Assembly (NCBI GenBank): GCA_032622095.1
Contig: CP136066.1
Location: 96,247,319-96,311,318 of the forward strand
Length of the DNA stretch: 64,000 nt
Direction: 5' to 3'
Source: Siphonodentalium dalli
Lineage: Eukaryota > Mollusca > Scaphopoda > Gadilida > Siphonodentaliidae
In this document: in pieces, positions 33,551 to 45,701 of the stretch
Layout: every line of letters starts with the position of its first letter
Numbering within the stretch: the stretch's first letter is position 1
Translations under genes and position numbers: made by a program
The notes under the pieces: model-generated
What the model was told of the DNA's origin: nothing
The model's input: the letters and a program-made list of their open reading frames with translations, nothing else
The model's database searches: none

Positions 33551-35221
33551 TAATAAATGTGAAAAGGGCATCCATAGTAAGAGGGGACCTCTAAATTTCT
33601 TGAACATTGAAATTCCCTTTGTTTGAGAATTTGTACATGTTTATATTGAATATTCTCAGTAAATAATTATTCTGTGTGTTTCAAAAGAAATCAGAATAAA
33701 TTGTTATTGTTTTTAAGTATTGGTTATAGATAACAGTTAATTAGATTGACTCCCCTCTTCCCAGATGCATCCTTATTGTGGAAGACCGATTGCCCGGCGA
33801 TTCACCCAGGTCTGTTGGGTGGCTCAAACGACTTTTCCTACTATGGCCAGTTTGTACCCTTGATTTGAATGACACATTTAATTGTTTCGTACCATGTTTT
33901 TGGTCATTTCACACCATATATTGGTATGTTTCGTCGATTCCCAAAAATGATGATTGGTCAATCGTATGTGAAAAATTCTTTTAATTGTGTTAACTTAATG
34001 AAAGCGAACATGTTCATGATTTAACGTTCGTGATGATGACAACCCGACATTTACATGTTAACATATTTCTTTCTTTTTTTTGCGAAACAAAATGAACAAA
34101 TTGAAATTGTCGCGACAAAGTTAAAGATGCATAATCCGAATTAACGCTTGAATATTACTATTTCCTTGGCTTCGGGGTAAAACATATTTGATTTGAGTTG
34201 AGGAATCCACCCATCAAAGCTGAGAGTGATCAGATATCGATTTTTGAAATAATGTTTCAGTGGCCCAGTAAAAAGTCAACGAGAAGACGGTCTCGGACCA
34301 AATTGCGGACGAAGATGGATAACTCTAAAATCAAGTGGCTTTTTTGTGTCAGATATTTGACAAACCGCCAAAATTTCGTTGAACAAAATGTTGATAAATA
34401 ACAGGTTTTGGGCAATTGTATACATGTACTATATTTGACTGGTTAGCATTATTTTTGGGCCATTAATCGATTCTGATAAACGAAGTGACATTTCAAAAAA
34501 TGTTGTTGTTGTTGTTGGAATCTGATGACATGGGAACCATCGAATCGGACTGAGTACCTTTAATGTTATTTTTTTTTTTAAATAATACCGGTATATTCAA
34601 TGGTACGAACTGTCGAAATGATACAGAAACTGGTATGAAATATCCAGAACCCTGTTGCGAAACATCTCTATGTCAAACTTCCATGGTATGAAATGCCAGC
34701 AACCTATTGGCTATTCATTCCATCGCACATTATAATTTATTTCCAATGGGCATGGATAGAGAGTCTCCCATTGGGGAGGGGGTCCACCTTGATACATGTA
34801 TGTTCCGACAGCACCCCCCCCCCATAGGAAGGAAGTTTCCTACAGATGGCTACAGGGTACATGTATATCGGTCCAAAACATTTTCGAAAATTATTAATTA
34901 GATATGACATTTTTGCACGGTATGGCTTGTTATCAAACACCATTTGTACTTAGGTGAATATCACTTCAATTTGCTTTAAATCGAGTAATATCATTTTTAC
35001 GAAATCACTAATTAGAATAATATGATTTTATGACATCACGGATCCGAGTAATACACGATATGGATTTATGACATGGTGTAATTCTATTTCACTGTTAGAT
35101 AAGGCATAGATACCAATTGTGTTTTTGCGATGCCACTCATTTGAAAGAGTTGTCAATATTACACTATTACTAAGAGGCGAACTATCGTAATTAATAGATA
35201 TGGTATTACTTGGTTGGTGTG
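33551..35221. other. Non-coding stretch
   Basis: No gene supported. A short (GTT)n tract lies at 34502-34518 and a C run at 34813-34822. Confidence 0.45.
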
Positions 35222-35317
35222 GTATTATAGGCCTGATTTCAGCCCTCAGTAACCTCATATCAGCCTTCGAAGTCAGGTTTTGTGATATGAGGTTACCTCA
35301 GGGTGATATAGGGCCTA
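35222..35317. repeat. Hairpin element with TATTATAGGCC/GGCCTAATA ends
   Basis: AACCTCATATCA pairs with TGATATGAGGTT, and the outer ends TATTATAGGCCTGATTTCAG and CTGATATAGGGCCTAATA-type sequence are also inverted. About 96 bases. Confidence 0.75.
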
Positions 35318-36290
35318 ATATCAATGGGTACAGGACGTTTTGAATCGTAATTTCGTACAACATTTTTGGTAGTTTCGTACCATATTTTTGGTAGTTTCGT
35401 ACCTTATTGTTTGGTCGTTTCGTACCATCTAGGAAATCAATTGGTCATTTTGTACCATGTTACTATATGTATGTCACAGCATATGGAAACAAATAAATGA
35501 TTTTATACAAAGTACGAAATAAAAAAAAGTAACCAAACAATCAGGTATATAATAACCAAAACATATGGTATGGAACGACCATGGTTATGGTATCGAATAC
35601 TGAAATAATGAAGAAGTCACTGTAGTTGTATATCATTTATGTGGTCACAATATAATTATACATGTATAATGCAACCTGTAAGTTGACATGGCCTCTGTTC
35701 TAGTTGGCTTATGATTGAGTTCTGAGATTGAGCACTGTCAGGTGGTGTACTCGATCAATACTCCAGCAATGTTCAGAATCCTATCCCACGACACTCGTAT
35801 GAAAAGTCCAGAAAATAGAATCCATATTTAATAAATCCTTCAGACATTCAGTGTTACCGATCGCCTGAATCAACATCTGACTGTTCAAGGCGGTTACACT
35901 CAATGGTTGTTTTTAAGAAGAAATCGTCGTAATGTACAGTGCTAGTACGCAGTAGATCGAACGATTATCTGATGACGATGATGATGATGATGAAGATGAT
36001 GATGATGAGGATGTTATTGATGAAGATGACGATGATGGTGATGATGATGACGATGATGATGATGATGATGACGTATAACATGACGAATGACACGTACGGA
36101 CCTCGAACGCCAAACGCAACGGCCATACTAACATTGTGTACATAGCTTTGTATATAGGTTTTTCACTCTGTATCTCATACAATTTATATGATTGAGTGAA
36201 ATAAGGCAAAGCAATTCAATCTTACGGTGTTAGAGATGTTGTTGTTGTTGTTGTTGTTGTTGTTGTCAGCTTTTAATTATCTATCAATCA
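35318..36290. other. Non-coding stretch with microsatellites
   Basis: GTTTCGTACCAT-type words are repeated at 35370-35450. A (GAT)n tract lies at 35971-36072 and a (GTT)n tract at 36238-36266, the latter 50 bases before LINE ORF1, so the 5' UTR of the LINE may include it. The poly-Ser frame on the minus strand is only a translation of the microsatellite. Confidence 0.6.
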
Positions 36291-36314
36291 GTCAGTACAG
36301 TACATCTCCACAAT

Positions 36315-37949
36315 ATGATGTCTTCACCTAACGTATCCATTGTTGGGGTCACGGAATTTACAGAACTCAGAAATGCTAACTACTGTAAACCCCACGGAGA
36401 GTCATCCATTGGGTTTCAAACTTCAACCCCACACAAGGAGATCAGTACGAACGTTTCCGTGCCCGATCTGGTCACCATGGTACATCTGCCTAAAGATGTA
36501 TTCATCAACGAATTGCTGCGCAGTACTGATGGTAATTCATCCTGGCTCAAGACCATACGGAGGAATGTGTTCACCGATGCCCAGCGTAGTATGGAATTAA
36601 CAGCATATGACATTAAACAAAGGTACCAGCGGGCAGGTGGTGCCCCACTTGAGAAGAAATTAGCCTGCGACATATACCAGCTAGTGGTGTATGTGAATGG
36701 TGGAGCCCTCTCTGAAATCAGGGATATCATCACGCCTATCACCACAGACATTCCCACTGCTCAGGCACAGGCCGCGGTGCCCAGCCAAACCCACCCTCAA
36801 TGTGAATGCGGCTCGACTTGCATGCAAGATCACATTATCGAGTTGAATTCGTCGATTACGCTCATTAAGGCAGACATCAATCGACTATCTACATCAATTG
36901 AAGAAGCAGGCAGTTCAACCAATGCAAAGTTTCATGCTATCGAACGCGAGATGACCCGGTTCTGTGACGATCTAGCGTCTGTCAAATCTAGTGTGGACTC
37001 AGTGAAAATCGAAATGACTATTATCATGGCTGAAACAGAGTCCAATAAACTTGCTCTACGGGATTTGAAAAACTCGCAGCGTTCCAACAATTTGAACTCC
37101 AATCAAAACTCGTACAAACTTGACGACATCGAGTCAGCTATAGGTTCCGCTGACACTGTCTGCAAAGATACTCTCAGTCGTTTGACCGACTTAAGCTCGT
37201 CTATCGTTGGAGCAGAATCTTCACAAACTCAGGTTAAGCAGCTGAACGAATCTCTGAAGCACAGCGTCAAAACTACTAATGAAAATCTCGACAATATGGC
37301 TAGCTACTTCGAGCAACTTTTCCAATGTGTTATCGACATGTATGAAATTAGAATTCTAAGACTCGAGCAAGCAGAAAAGAAGAGTGACAGTTCTTATGCT
37401 AACGTCGCATCTTCGTCGCGTTTACAGAAGAATCGGTCACCGAGTGTTTCTCAAAATCGCGACTGTAATTCTTCCAGCTCAACCCCGCCATCAACACTGC
37501 CTACGAATGGTGGTACAACTCAACTCTCAGACCGAAACACGAGCAGAGAGCATCATTTGTCTCTCAACTCAATCCCAGTATCGTGCCACGAATCGTATAC
37601 ATTAGGTTTGCCTCTTCATTCCAACTCTGCGAACAGAGGATACCAACGTCGCACGACCAATACCACTTCACAGGAATGTCGGAGCTTCTATGTGGGAGGA
37701 ATTGCGTCATACGACACTCAGAAGGTTATCCGTGGTTATCTCACTGAACAGCACATAATTCCGTCTTATGTTAAGGTCATGTCTAGCAGAATGTTTCCTG
37801 ATTCATATGCTGCTAAGATAACAATTCCTTTAGATAAAAGTGACCTTATCTCATCAGCCTATTTCTGGCCAGATGGCGTGTACAGTCGCCCTTGGCGAAA
37901 TCTTCATCATCAGGACAATAACTTTTCATACACGAACCATCATGGATAG
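36315..37949 (+). CDS. LINE ORF1 protein
   Basis: This is an intact 544-codon frame. The N-terminal 160 residues include a compact helical part (residues about 50-130, LPKDVFINELL to YQLVVYVNGG) that I do not recognise. Residues about 170-345 have the heptad-like pattern of a coiled coil, expected to trimerise. A Ser/Asn-rich linker (365-450) follows. The C-terminus (about 460-535) begins SFYVGGI and ends FWPDGVYSRPWRNLH, resembling the RNA-binding fold of LINE ORF1 proteins. The family role is to bind element RNA and form the ribonucleoprotein. The same C-terminal block ends in FWPPNVYSCPWRS in the copy at 53 kb, which confirms the family. The start at 36315 is followed by a second ATG; either could be used. 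Confidence 0.85.
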   Translation: MMSSPNVSIVGVTEFTELRNANYCKPHGESSIGFQTSTPHKEISTNVSVPDLVTMVHLPKDVFINELLRSTDGNSSWLKTIRRNVFTDAQRSMELTAYDIKQRYQRAGGAPLEKKLACDIYQLVVYVNGGALSEIRDIITPITTDIPTAQAQAAVPSQTHPQCECGSTCMQDHIIELNSSITLIKADINRLSTSIEEAGSSTNAKFHAIEREMTRFCDDLASVKSSVDSVKIEMTIIMAETESNKLALRDLKNSQRSNNLNSNQNSYKLDDIESAIGSADTVCKDTLSRLTDLSSSIVGAESSQTQVKQLNESLKHSVKTTNENLDNMASYFEQLFQCVIDMYEIRILRLEQAEKKSDSSYANVASSSRLQKNRSPSVSQNRDCNSSSSTPPSTLPTNGGTTQLSDRNTSREHHLSLNSIPVSCHESYTLGLPLHSNSANRGYQRRTTNTTSQECRSFYVGGIASYDTQKVIRGYLTEQHIIPSYVKVMSSRMFPDSYAAKITIPLDKSDLISSAYFWPDGVYSRPWRNLHHQDNNFSYTNHHG

Positions 37950-40900
37950 TAATCATAGTAATGATCTCAGCAGTGAATCACTGTCTTATAAATATGTCAA
38001 TATGCTTTCGTGGAATGCAACTGGCCTTTCTTCTAGTGCCACATATTTGAATTGTTTGCTCAATCAGTTTGCATACGATGTCATAGGCATTTCAGAGCAT
38101 TGGCTCAACCCAGAGAAATTATATCTGCTGAATGACATACATAACAATTACACCAGTATCGGTAAATGTGGTAGAACTGTTGTGACAAAAACAGGTGGTA
38201 CATATTGCCGCGATGGTGTAGCGATTCTCGTCAACAAGAAATATGCATGTAACTTTGCCAGTGTAAACATTGAAAACGAACGTATAATTGGAATTCGGAT
38301 TCGCCTGGGATATAACAATTTTATTTTCATATTCCAGGTGTACCTACCTAACTCCAATTATCCAGTCGATGAATTTACAAAATGCCTTTCAGATCTCAAG
38401 GACCTCATACATGAGTTCTCATCTCATGGGTCTATATTTCTAATGGGTGACTTTAATGCCCATTTACCTCGTACGAGTACCAAAACTCAGTCAGTTCCCA
38501 AAGAACCTAGAACAAATTCTAGATCACTACTCCTGAGATATTTTCTGTCTGAACACAATATGTTATCGCTAATGACATTACCGATATGCAGCGGTCCAAA
38601 TATGTCTTTTGTTCCATACTCATCTCTTGTTACATCATCATCATTGATTGATCACATTATTGTTCATGAATGTAAGTGTGATTTGATGCATAACGTTGAA
38701 ATTCTTGACGACGACGCTATTAACACATCAAACCACCGACCTGTGAGATGCACCGCTGCTACCCCATGTCCCACGAACAATAACTCTAATTCACGTCGAA
38801 AACTTGTGAACTGGATGAAGCTTGACACCGAAATGTACAAAAGTATCATACGTGAGAACATGTCAACGCTGTCAGTGTCCGTTAGCTCAACACATGATAT
38901 AAATGTTCTCAATTCACAATTAGTTAATGTATTGTTATGGGCAGCAGATGCAGCCAGTCCCCAACTTCGCAAACGACGTAACTGCAAACCACATGTTTCA
39001 GATCTCAAGGACCTCATTGGAACAGCAAACTGAGTGAACTACACTCTGACATGATAAAATATCGGAAAGCTTGGCTTTTCGTTGGTCGCCCTAACAACGT
39101 TTCTAACACCACTTTTCGAATGTACCGCGAGACGAAACGTCAGTTTCGTAGGGCTCATCGAATAGCCGTTAAGAAATATTTTACAGATTCAAAGCGACAA
39201 ATAGAAATATTTGCTAAAGATGATCAGAAAAGTTTTTGGAAAGCTATTAAATCTAAGTGTCCAACATATGCATCTCCAGGTTCGGAAATGAATTTTGATG
39301 GTAACATGTACAGAGATCCATTGGATATAGCTCAAGGTTGGCAACATTACTTTACTTCGCTCTACAAACGCACTCCTCACTCTGATCCGAACTTTGAACA
39401 GTCTATTCATTCACAGGTTAACATTCTACTCAACAGTAACCTCCCTGATAGCGAGGAAACCTGTCTGACGAGTCTAGTCTCCATGGCAGAATTAACCGAG
39501 GCTATTAAATTTATCAAGCCCAATAAGGCAGCTGGTATTGACAGAGTTGTAAATGAACATATTCTGAACTCTCCGCCGGAATTTCTTAACGTATTGTGCA
39601 CACTATACTCGCTAATGTTAAAACATACCCACATCCCTCCCGATATGAAAAGGGGGATTATCGTACCAATATTCAAAGGTGACCCAAAGCCAGTACATGC
39701 CCCGGACAGTTATCGCGCAATCACGCTTCTACCAGCCCTTTACAAACTTTTCGAGATAATTGTCCTCGATAGACTCCGATGTAGCAATATATTCAAGAAC
39801 TTTCCAACCTCTATGCAGAACGGATTTCAGAGGGGCGTCGGTTGCTCAATAACCACATTCGAGCTACAGGAAGCCTGTGCGTATGCAGAATGCAACGGGT
39901 CTCGAGTATATGCAGCGTTCCTTGATTCAAAGAAAGCCTTTGATCGCGTTTGGCATGAAGGGCTCATCTATAAATTATCTCAAAAAGGTGTAACGGGCGC
40001 TATGATCAGAGTCATTTCAAACATGTACTCAGATGTACAGAGCCATGTTCTCTGTAATGGGATAACATCGGAAGCCTTCACGGTGGAGCAAGGAACAAGG
40101 CAAGGAGGGGTAATGTCGCCCTTCTTGTATCTTGTCTTTATTGATGAACTTGTGGAATCCCTGTCAGATACACGTGATGGCGTTCACATTAGCTCTATTT
40201 CATGTTCGTCCCCTACGACGGCTGGTGACATAACTATTCTCTCATTCACAGACGGAGGTCTCCGTAGACTCCTCAACATATGTCACCTATATAGTTTAAA
40301 GTGGCGCTTTGAGTTCTCACACGAGAAAAGCAAAGTTGTTGTAATTGGCACCTCCCAATGCCGGCGTCACACTGAGGATAGACCATGGGAGCTCGGACCC
40401 AGACATATCGCCAAAGTAGAAGAAGTCTCTCATCTGGGTATTATTCAGAGCTCGTCTGGTAAACAGAATCCGAAAGTTGAGAAGGCTACTGATATGCTAC
40501 GCAAAGTATTCTTCTCAGCTTGTCGCTCACCTGTTACAACCGAGTTCTCTCCTTTAACCAACCTAAAGATTCTTAAGCATATCGTTATTCCCAAAGCTCT
40601 TTATGGCTGTGAATCATGGTGGGATTTGTCACATACGCAATATACCACGATAGAACGCGCTTATCGCATGTGTGTTAAGAATTTACAGCGCATTCCGAAA
40701 CGCAGTAATACAATATTATCCCTATCACTACTCGGACTTCTCCCTATTGAGTACGAAATTCAGCGGAGAAAATTATTGTTTCTTGGAACACTGATTAACT
40801 TACCACGGAATCACAGAGCAGCTCTCGATGTATTCCTATTCAATTATCACGGTAATCGAATATACGGTCGCCCGATGACAGGATTTCTAAAAGATATATC

Positions 40901-41477
40901 TGATACTCTCCATAAATTCAACTTATACCATTATCTTCCATCTTTTACGGAAACGGGTTTCTTCCCTACCCAGTCCACTTGGAAGAAAATTGTCAGAGAT
41001 TGTCTCTCTGCTCACTACTCACGCGAAGTGAGTCAGCGTGGTCAGAGAGACGATTCTCTATCTTTTCTCTTCAAGGTAAAACCCGACAACCAGTCACTGT
41101 GGAAACTTTGGCAGCTCTCTCGAGAAGAACCTGAGTATTTTCCAATTTGTATCAAGATGGCCAATATTTTGACCAAAACCACGTATGACAATGACGCTGA
41201 ATGCAATCGCTGCAACCAAACATATTCAAATTTCTTGTTTCATAGATATCTCGAGTGTACATCCGAGTTTGCACAGATGGTACGGAACACATTTTGGTAT
41301 TCACTGATTGACATATTTGGAATTGAAACTTTTACCTTTCTTGATAGCATGAACAGCGATACATTCCTTGCGTTTTGCCTAGGAGGGTGTATCCCAATGC
41401 AAATTGAACTGATTTGTGATGAATATCGTCTTTTCAAGCGATGTGTGAGGTTTATTTTCATCCTGTGTTCTGACTAA
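37942..41477 (+). pseudogene. LINE ORF2: endonuclease plus reverse transcriptase, one frameshift and a mutated active site
   Basis: ORF2 starts at the ATG of ATGGATAG, overlapping the ORF1 stop. APE endonuclease motifs by residue: N25 in WNATG, E52 in SEHW, YLPNS, D170/N172 in GDFNAH and D237 in SLIDHI. The final SDH motif reads SNH (263-265). The frame is lost near 39010-39020 and regained for HWNSKLSEL. RT follows: NKAAGIDRVV, PIFKGDPKP, motif A FLDSKKAFDRVW, motif B GTRQGGVMSPFLY. Motif C, normally A-D-D, reads A-G-D at 40221-40229, so the first catalytic Asp is a Gly. The C-terminus has CNRCNQTYSNFLFHRYLEC, a likely zinc-binding segment. As read, neither part can be fully active. Confidence 0.9.
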
Positions 41478-41665
41478 GTTTTATGATATCGGATACTTCA
41501 TTATATATTTGTCTTAAACATCTTGTCTTGCAGTATATCATTCCCACAATGAATTTCTCAAGTTAAATTATATTGCATGTGTATATATGTCTTCATGTAA
41601 CTTTTGTATATATATATATTGTACCATAATGGTCTCCATATTTGGAGGAATAAACATATCTCTCA

Positions 41666-42219
41666 GACAATCCCTGCAACACTGGGAACAGTGACAATCA
41701 CAGTAATAATGACAGTGAATGAGTTATAGATACTGACAGTGATACATCAACATCATATTTACAGTCCTCAAAATTCGGTTGCTTAATTTTCCTTAGAATT
41801 TTGTTTTTAGAATTATATATAGATTCTTCATTTGTGGAATAAGTTGAATAACAATCAGTTATTATGACAATCGTCGTCAACAATGAATGACATTGATAAT
41901 TTGATAGTTGTCTGGTTGTATAATTTGATGGATTCAATGATTACTGGCACTGAATTTCTGTCACGCTGGCCTCGCGACTATCTTCAGATCTTCGTCGGCA
42001 TTCTGTGTCAATATTTAAAAACAAGCTCTCAAATGCATCTCGGTATCTGCTACATGTACAGGATATAGTCCACAGTCCGTATATCATCGCAGTTTTCATG
42101 TTCAGTGTCACTTTCTGACGCGAAAATGTTCGAGAACATGCATTTTTTGTTTTGCTCGCGGGGATATCCCATGTTCACGTCACGGATTTTGCGGTTAGGT
42201 GACTCCAGCAAAATTGGTG
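41666..42219. other. Non-coding stretch
   Basis: It contains loosely repeated GACAGTGA words at 41685-41745 directly after the LINE. No gene supported. Confidence 0.45.
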
Positions 42220-42790
42220 GCCAGCGCCCCTAGCGTTAATTCAAGAATTAACTAATAATTCAAGAATTGTTCATTGGTTTGTAAACGGAAGCTATTAATT
42301 ATGTAGACTCGTCCATTAATTCTGCATTTTTAGTCATTGGTTTCATCGGAAATAGTTGATTCCGCTATTAGATATTGATTATATAATCAGTGGTGATAAT
42401 TTATATCTATTAAATATAAGAATGACAATAAGGTCTATTAGTTTTATAACGATAATCATTGTTCGTGGGAAATCGTCCATTGGTTTGAAATATCTTTATT
42501 GATTAATAAAATATGGCTATTGAAACGGAATGTACGTTTATTGAATATGCGCGAATCTTACTAATTGTGTGTTATTAGATATTAGTTGACAATGAATACT
42601 ATTAAATTAAAATAGAACATTAATTTTGCATCGGTCAACATTGATTATGAATCTATATCTATTAAAACGGAACTGTCTCTTATTGAATCCAAGAACGACT
42701 ATTGGTTTGAAAATAGAGAATATTGGTTTGAAAACAGAGACTATTGTTTTCACAAACCACCATTAACTTTTATTTCATGTAATTTCCGAC
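42220..42790. repeat. Degenerate repeats with ATTGGTTTGAAA words
   Basis: Motifs such as CATTGGTTTG and CTATTGGTTTGAAAA recur at irregular 30-60 base spacing (about 42274, 42336, 42478, 42697, 42720). AATTCAAGAATT occurs twice at the left edge. Low-complexity, non-coding. Confidence 0.5.
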
Positions 42791-43516
42791 CGAATGGCCG
42801 CCCATAGTTATGCACCGCATTCCGCATGTGAGCTTTATGAGGGAGGTAAAGTGGCAGAATTCCAAAAATGGGGACCGGTTGAATCCAAGTATTTCTGTTT
42901 TAAGTGACCAAAAAATTAAAAATATATTTGTTCATGGACTTACTATAATAATCCAAGTTTATTTATCATCTGATAAGAAATCAATTTATCATTCCCAAAA
43001 AGATGCTTTTGAACATCAAAACAAACCAAAAAGTTTGAGACAAAAATACTCACTGGTCAGAATATCAAATAGCCAACAAGATGTATCAACATGTAGCTAA
43101 TACTCCCATACAGTGACAACGCGTAGCGGATTTCCGAGTTTCAATCCTAAAACTCCAGAAATTTTAACTTAGTATAATTATGTAAACAAACCACCCAAAA
43201 AGACAACCATTTGCAAGAACTATTCTAGAAATCTATGGAGCACCACTTTACTATCCACACTAACAAGACAGCCAAGGACTGTGGTGTTGCTCACCTGACT
43301 GTACTGACTGAGAAGATGTTGACTGACAATACGATGGAAGGATGACAGACGAGGAGTGATCATTGTAGCTCAACCATAGACTTAGTCTCAGGTGAGCTAA
43401 AAGGGGGAAATAATTCAGAAGTGAAATTTACACATGTTATCAACAGGTCCATTATTTATCATTCCAGTACTATTATTAACACACTTACATATACATACAT
43501 AAACAGGAATAACACG
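42791..43516. other. Region downstream of the Mutator-YqaJ gene
   Basis: No supported gene. It lies 3' of the last exon (minus strand) and may include its 3' UTR. A candidate polyadenylation signal was not confirmed. Confidence 0.4.
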
Positions 43517-43670
43517 TCACAGAAACTTCAAAGAGTTGTGTTCATAATCCTCTAGCAAGTGATCAACCTCGAAAATATCATCTTCATCATCATATTGAAC
43601 TTCATGAACAGCATCTGTCAATCCATCAGTTCCTGACAGCAGACATTTGACCTCACCAGTATACCACTGA
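43517..43670 (-). CDS. Exon 4 of the Mutator-YqaJ gene: W-Y-x-G-x-V terminal module
   Basis: 154 bases from an acceptor ending TTCCAG (43671) to a TGA at 43519-43517. One base completes the exon-3 codon, then QWYTGEVKCLLSG, VHEVQYDDEDDIFEVDHL and LEDYEHNSLKFL. The pattern of an aromatic pair, Gly and Val, then a hydrophobic strand with an acidic turn and V-x-Y-D-D-x-D, resembles Tudor- or chromo-like barrels, but that is only a visual similarity. An alternative acceptor seven bases upstream would break the phase. Confidence 0.72.
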
Positions 43671-44117
43671 CTGGAACCTGAAAATGTTTTAAACCTATTA
43701 TTGATCGATATTGAATGACATAGTTATGTAAAAGTTGGCGAAAATTGCAAACAAACTACCTGAATCTAATTTTAATTGGATAGTATTCATTTGCATAACT
43801 TCACATTCTCACATCTCTGATAGTCAATGCTTTAAAGTGATAGTCAGAATGCAAATATTTGGACGAGAAAGAATTGATTGACAATACAAAAAACTTTCAT
43901 AGAACATTTCACAATCATGCATGTATAATATAATATAGTATGTAAACTATGAAACACATTTATAATGAATACAAAACAATTATATAGTTGTATCATCATG
44001 TATGACAATGTCAAGAAGAATTGTTAAACTAGGAAGTATGAACCTACTTTGCAGATTCATGAAAACGCATTACTCAGTAAGAGTGCTTAATTGTCTACCT
44101 TTTACATCGTCCGTCAC
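43671..44117 (-). other. Intron 3 of the Mutator-YqaJ gene
   Basis: 447 bases, AT-rich, GT at the 5' end and AG at the 3' end in the minus orientation. No other feature seen. Confidence 0.6.
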
Positions 44118-44214
44118 CCATCTATGGGAAATTCCCGCCCAACAAACAACACAGCGGGTTCGGGTTCATCTTGTGCGTCAATGTCAGACGAATCTGTATT
44201 TACAGGTAGTTCAG
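44118..44214 (-). CDS. Exon 3 of the Mutator-YqaJ gene: acidic linker
   Basis: 97 bases between acceptor AATTTTCAG and donor GATGG/GTGAC. Two bases complete the codon left by exon 2, 31 codons follow (ELPVNTDSSDIDAQDEPEP, then AVLFVGREFPID), and two bases remain for exon 4. The acidic Ser/Asp-rich character contrasts with the basic exon 2. Confidence 0.7.
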
Positions 44215-44429
44215 CTGAAAATTATTCAAATATTATAGATAAAATAGGGAGAAATGTTGAAAATTGCTATAAAAATTACTTTTTATTCATCATATCATAT
44301 GAAATTCTCTTTAGAAGCTATAATCATATACCTGTAACAAAATGATATTTAGATTCCAAGGATATACCATTGTAAGTTAATGAATAAAATATGAGCAGAA
44401 CAGTTTGAGACTTTAGACCAGTAATATTT

Positions 44430-44752
44430 AAAGGGGTACTGTACACTAAATCCAGCCAATAATGGGACCATCATACATTGTAAGTAACAAAAGAATGAAT
44501 TTGAGCCATGGATTAGTGCCAATACCCCCATCTGCTCTATCAATGACGCAAAAACATGGAAATTATAATGAAAATGAATTTATGACTCCAGCCATTTAAA
44601 CATTTTCATTATAATTTCCATGTTTTTGCGTCATTGATAGAGCAGATGAGAGTATTGGCACTAATCCATGGCTCAAATTCATTCATTTGTTATTTTTAGT
44701 ATAAAAGGAGATGGTCCCATAAATGGCCAGATTTAGTGTACAGTACCCTTTT
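44430..44752. mobile_element. MITE with AAAGGGGTACTGTAC termini
   Basis: Left end AAAGGGGTACTGTACACTAA, right end TTAGTGTACAGTACCCTTTT. The interior is a near-perfect palindrome (GCGTCATTGATAGAGCAGAT and its complement), centred near 44590. Same termini as 15839-16432 but a different interior. Confidence 0.88.
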
Positions 44753-45009
44753 CAGAGACATACATGTATCAGTCAGAACCTACATGTATGTCATGGTTTC
44801 CAATGCACACACTCTCTAATATCTACAGATTTATGCATCCAATGAACATGTGAAAGGCACGATAGGAGAGGAGGTATTAATAAGTTGATGCTGATAACTT
44901 AATAGAATGATAAAGAAGAAGGAAAATGAAACAGTTTTACCGGGTAGTAAAGGGATTGTACTGTTTACAAATTTATTTAAATTCTCAACATTTCTCCAAT
45001 AAATATGAG

Positions 45010-45371
45010 CTGTAGGATCTGTTGTTGGATTCAAATGTGAAATCAAAGATGGCTGTGAAAAGCCATGTTTTGTAATCAATATTGGAAATATCAGACCCCT
45101 CCCATCTAGAGTAGAGGTTACCCAAAAAACATCTGAAGTTTGATGATGATCGGATGAGGGATGTGGCATGCATGGTGTGCCGAAGGATTTAGTCATTCAA
45201 AGAGTAAAATACAGGATGGCCATTGGCAGCCATGGTTTTCAACACAATTAGGAAACTTTGATGGCTCCCATCTACCACAAAGACCCATATTAAAAGTTTG
45301 ATGATTATCGGATGATGGATGTGACATGTAGGGTGGGCCAAAGGAAATTTCTGATGGACAACCAACGCCAA
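45010..45371. repeat. Two units of a dispersed tandem repeat
   Basis: Phrases such as TTTGATGATKATCGGATGA, GATGTGRCATG and CCATCTACCACA/CCCATCTAGA recur with a period of about 180. The family is shared with 58800-59830, where the same phrases appear on the other strand. Confidence 0.7.
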
Positions 45372-45586
45372 CTTATGGCAATAGCTAAAACATAATATAA
45401 AATCATAAAAACATTGAATGTTATATATGTAGCTGTTTTAGTATTAAAGGAATCTTAATTGCTGGTTAATCGAAATAATGTATTTTTTTAAATCTATTTG
45501 TAGTGACAAATTAATATTGATTCATAGAAAATTTTGACAATCAAGTCATAATACAAGCAACAAAATAAATGATGTATATATTCTAC

Positions 45587-45701
45587 CTTCACTCTCACTT
45601 GTCCACTCCACTGGTTCATCAGCTATCTTGCCTCTCTGCCGTCCTCGCTTCTTTGCTTTCCCCTCACCCTTCACCTTTTCAGTAACTGCCTTTGTCTCAA
45701 A
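45587..45701 (-). CDS. Exon 2 of the Mutator-YqaJ gene: basic AT-hook-like linker
   Basis: 115 bases with acceptor TTTCACTTTGCAG and donor GAAG/GTAGAA. The first codon is complete (phase 0), matching the TGG/GTTAGT donor of exon 1, and one base is left over. The peptide has KGEGKAKKRGRQRGK, close to an AT-hook core (R-G-R), then PVEWTSESE. It could bind the minor groove of DNA or be a nuclear-localisation segment. Confidence 0.7.

Larger units (their letters stand above)
36290..41665 (+). mobile_element. Nearly full-length LINE (two ORFs, APE endonuclease)
   Basis: It holds ORF1 (36315-37949) and ORF2 (37942-41477) overlapping by 8 bases, and a 3' region with AATAAA at 41649-41654. ORF2 carries an APE-type endonuclease, reverse transcriptase and a C-terminal Cys-His segment. 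Only one frameshift breaks ORF2, so insertion was recent compared with the other LINE copies here. The exact 5' end and target duplication were not found; the right border is approximate. The clade is within the APE-type LINEs (Jockey/CR1/I range), not fixed. Two other copies of the family are at 29978-30910 and 51853-53115, both on the minus strand. Confidence 0.92.
44215..45586 (-). other. Intron 2 of the Mutator-YqaJ gene, with inserted repeats
   Basis: 1372 bases. It holds a MITE (44430-44752) and a stretch at 45010-45370 from the tandem-repeat family found at 58.8-59.8 kb. Such insertions in an intron fit a decayed, formerly spliced gene. Confidence 0.6.

Noticed and set aside
35913-36209. 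Poly-Ser open frame on the minus strand and poly-Met frame on the plus strand
   Set aside because: Both are translations of the (GAT)n microsatellite at 35971-36072.
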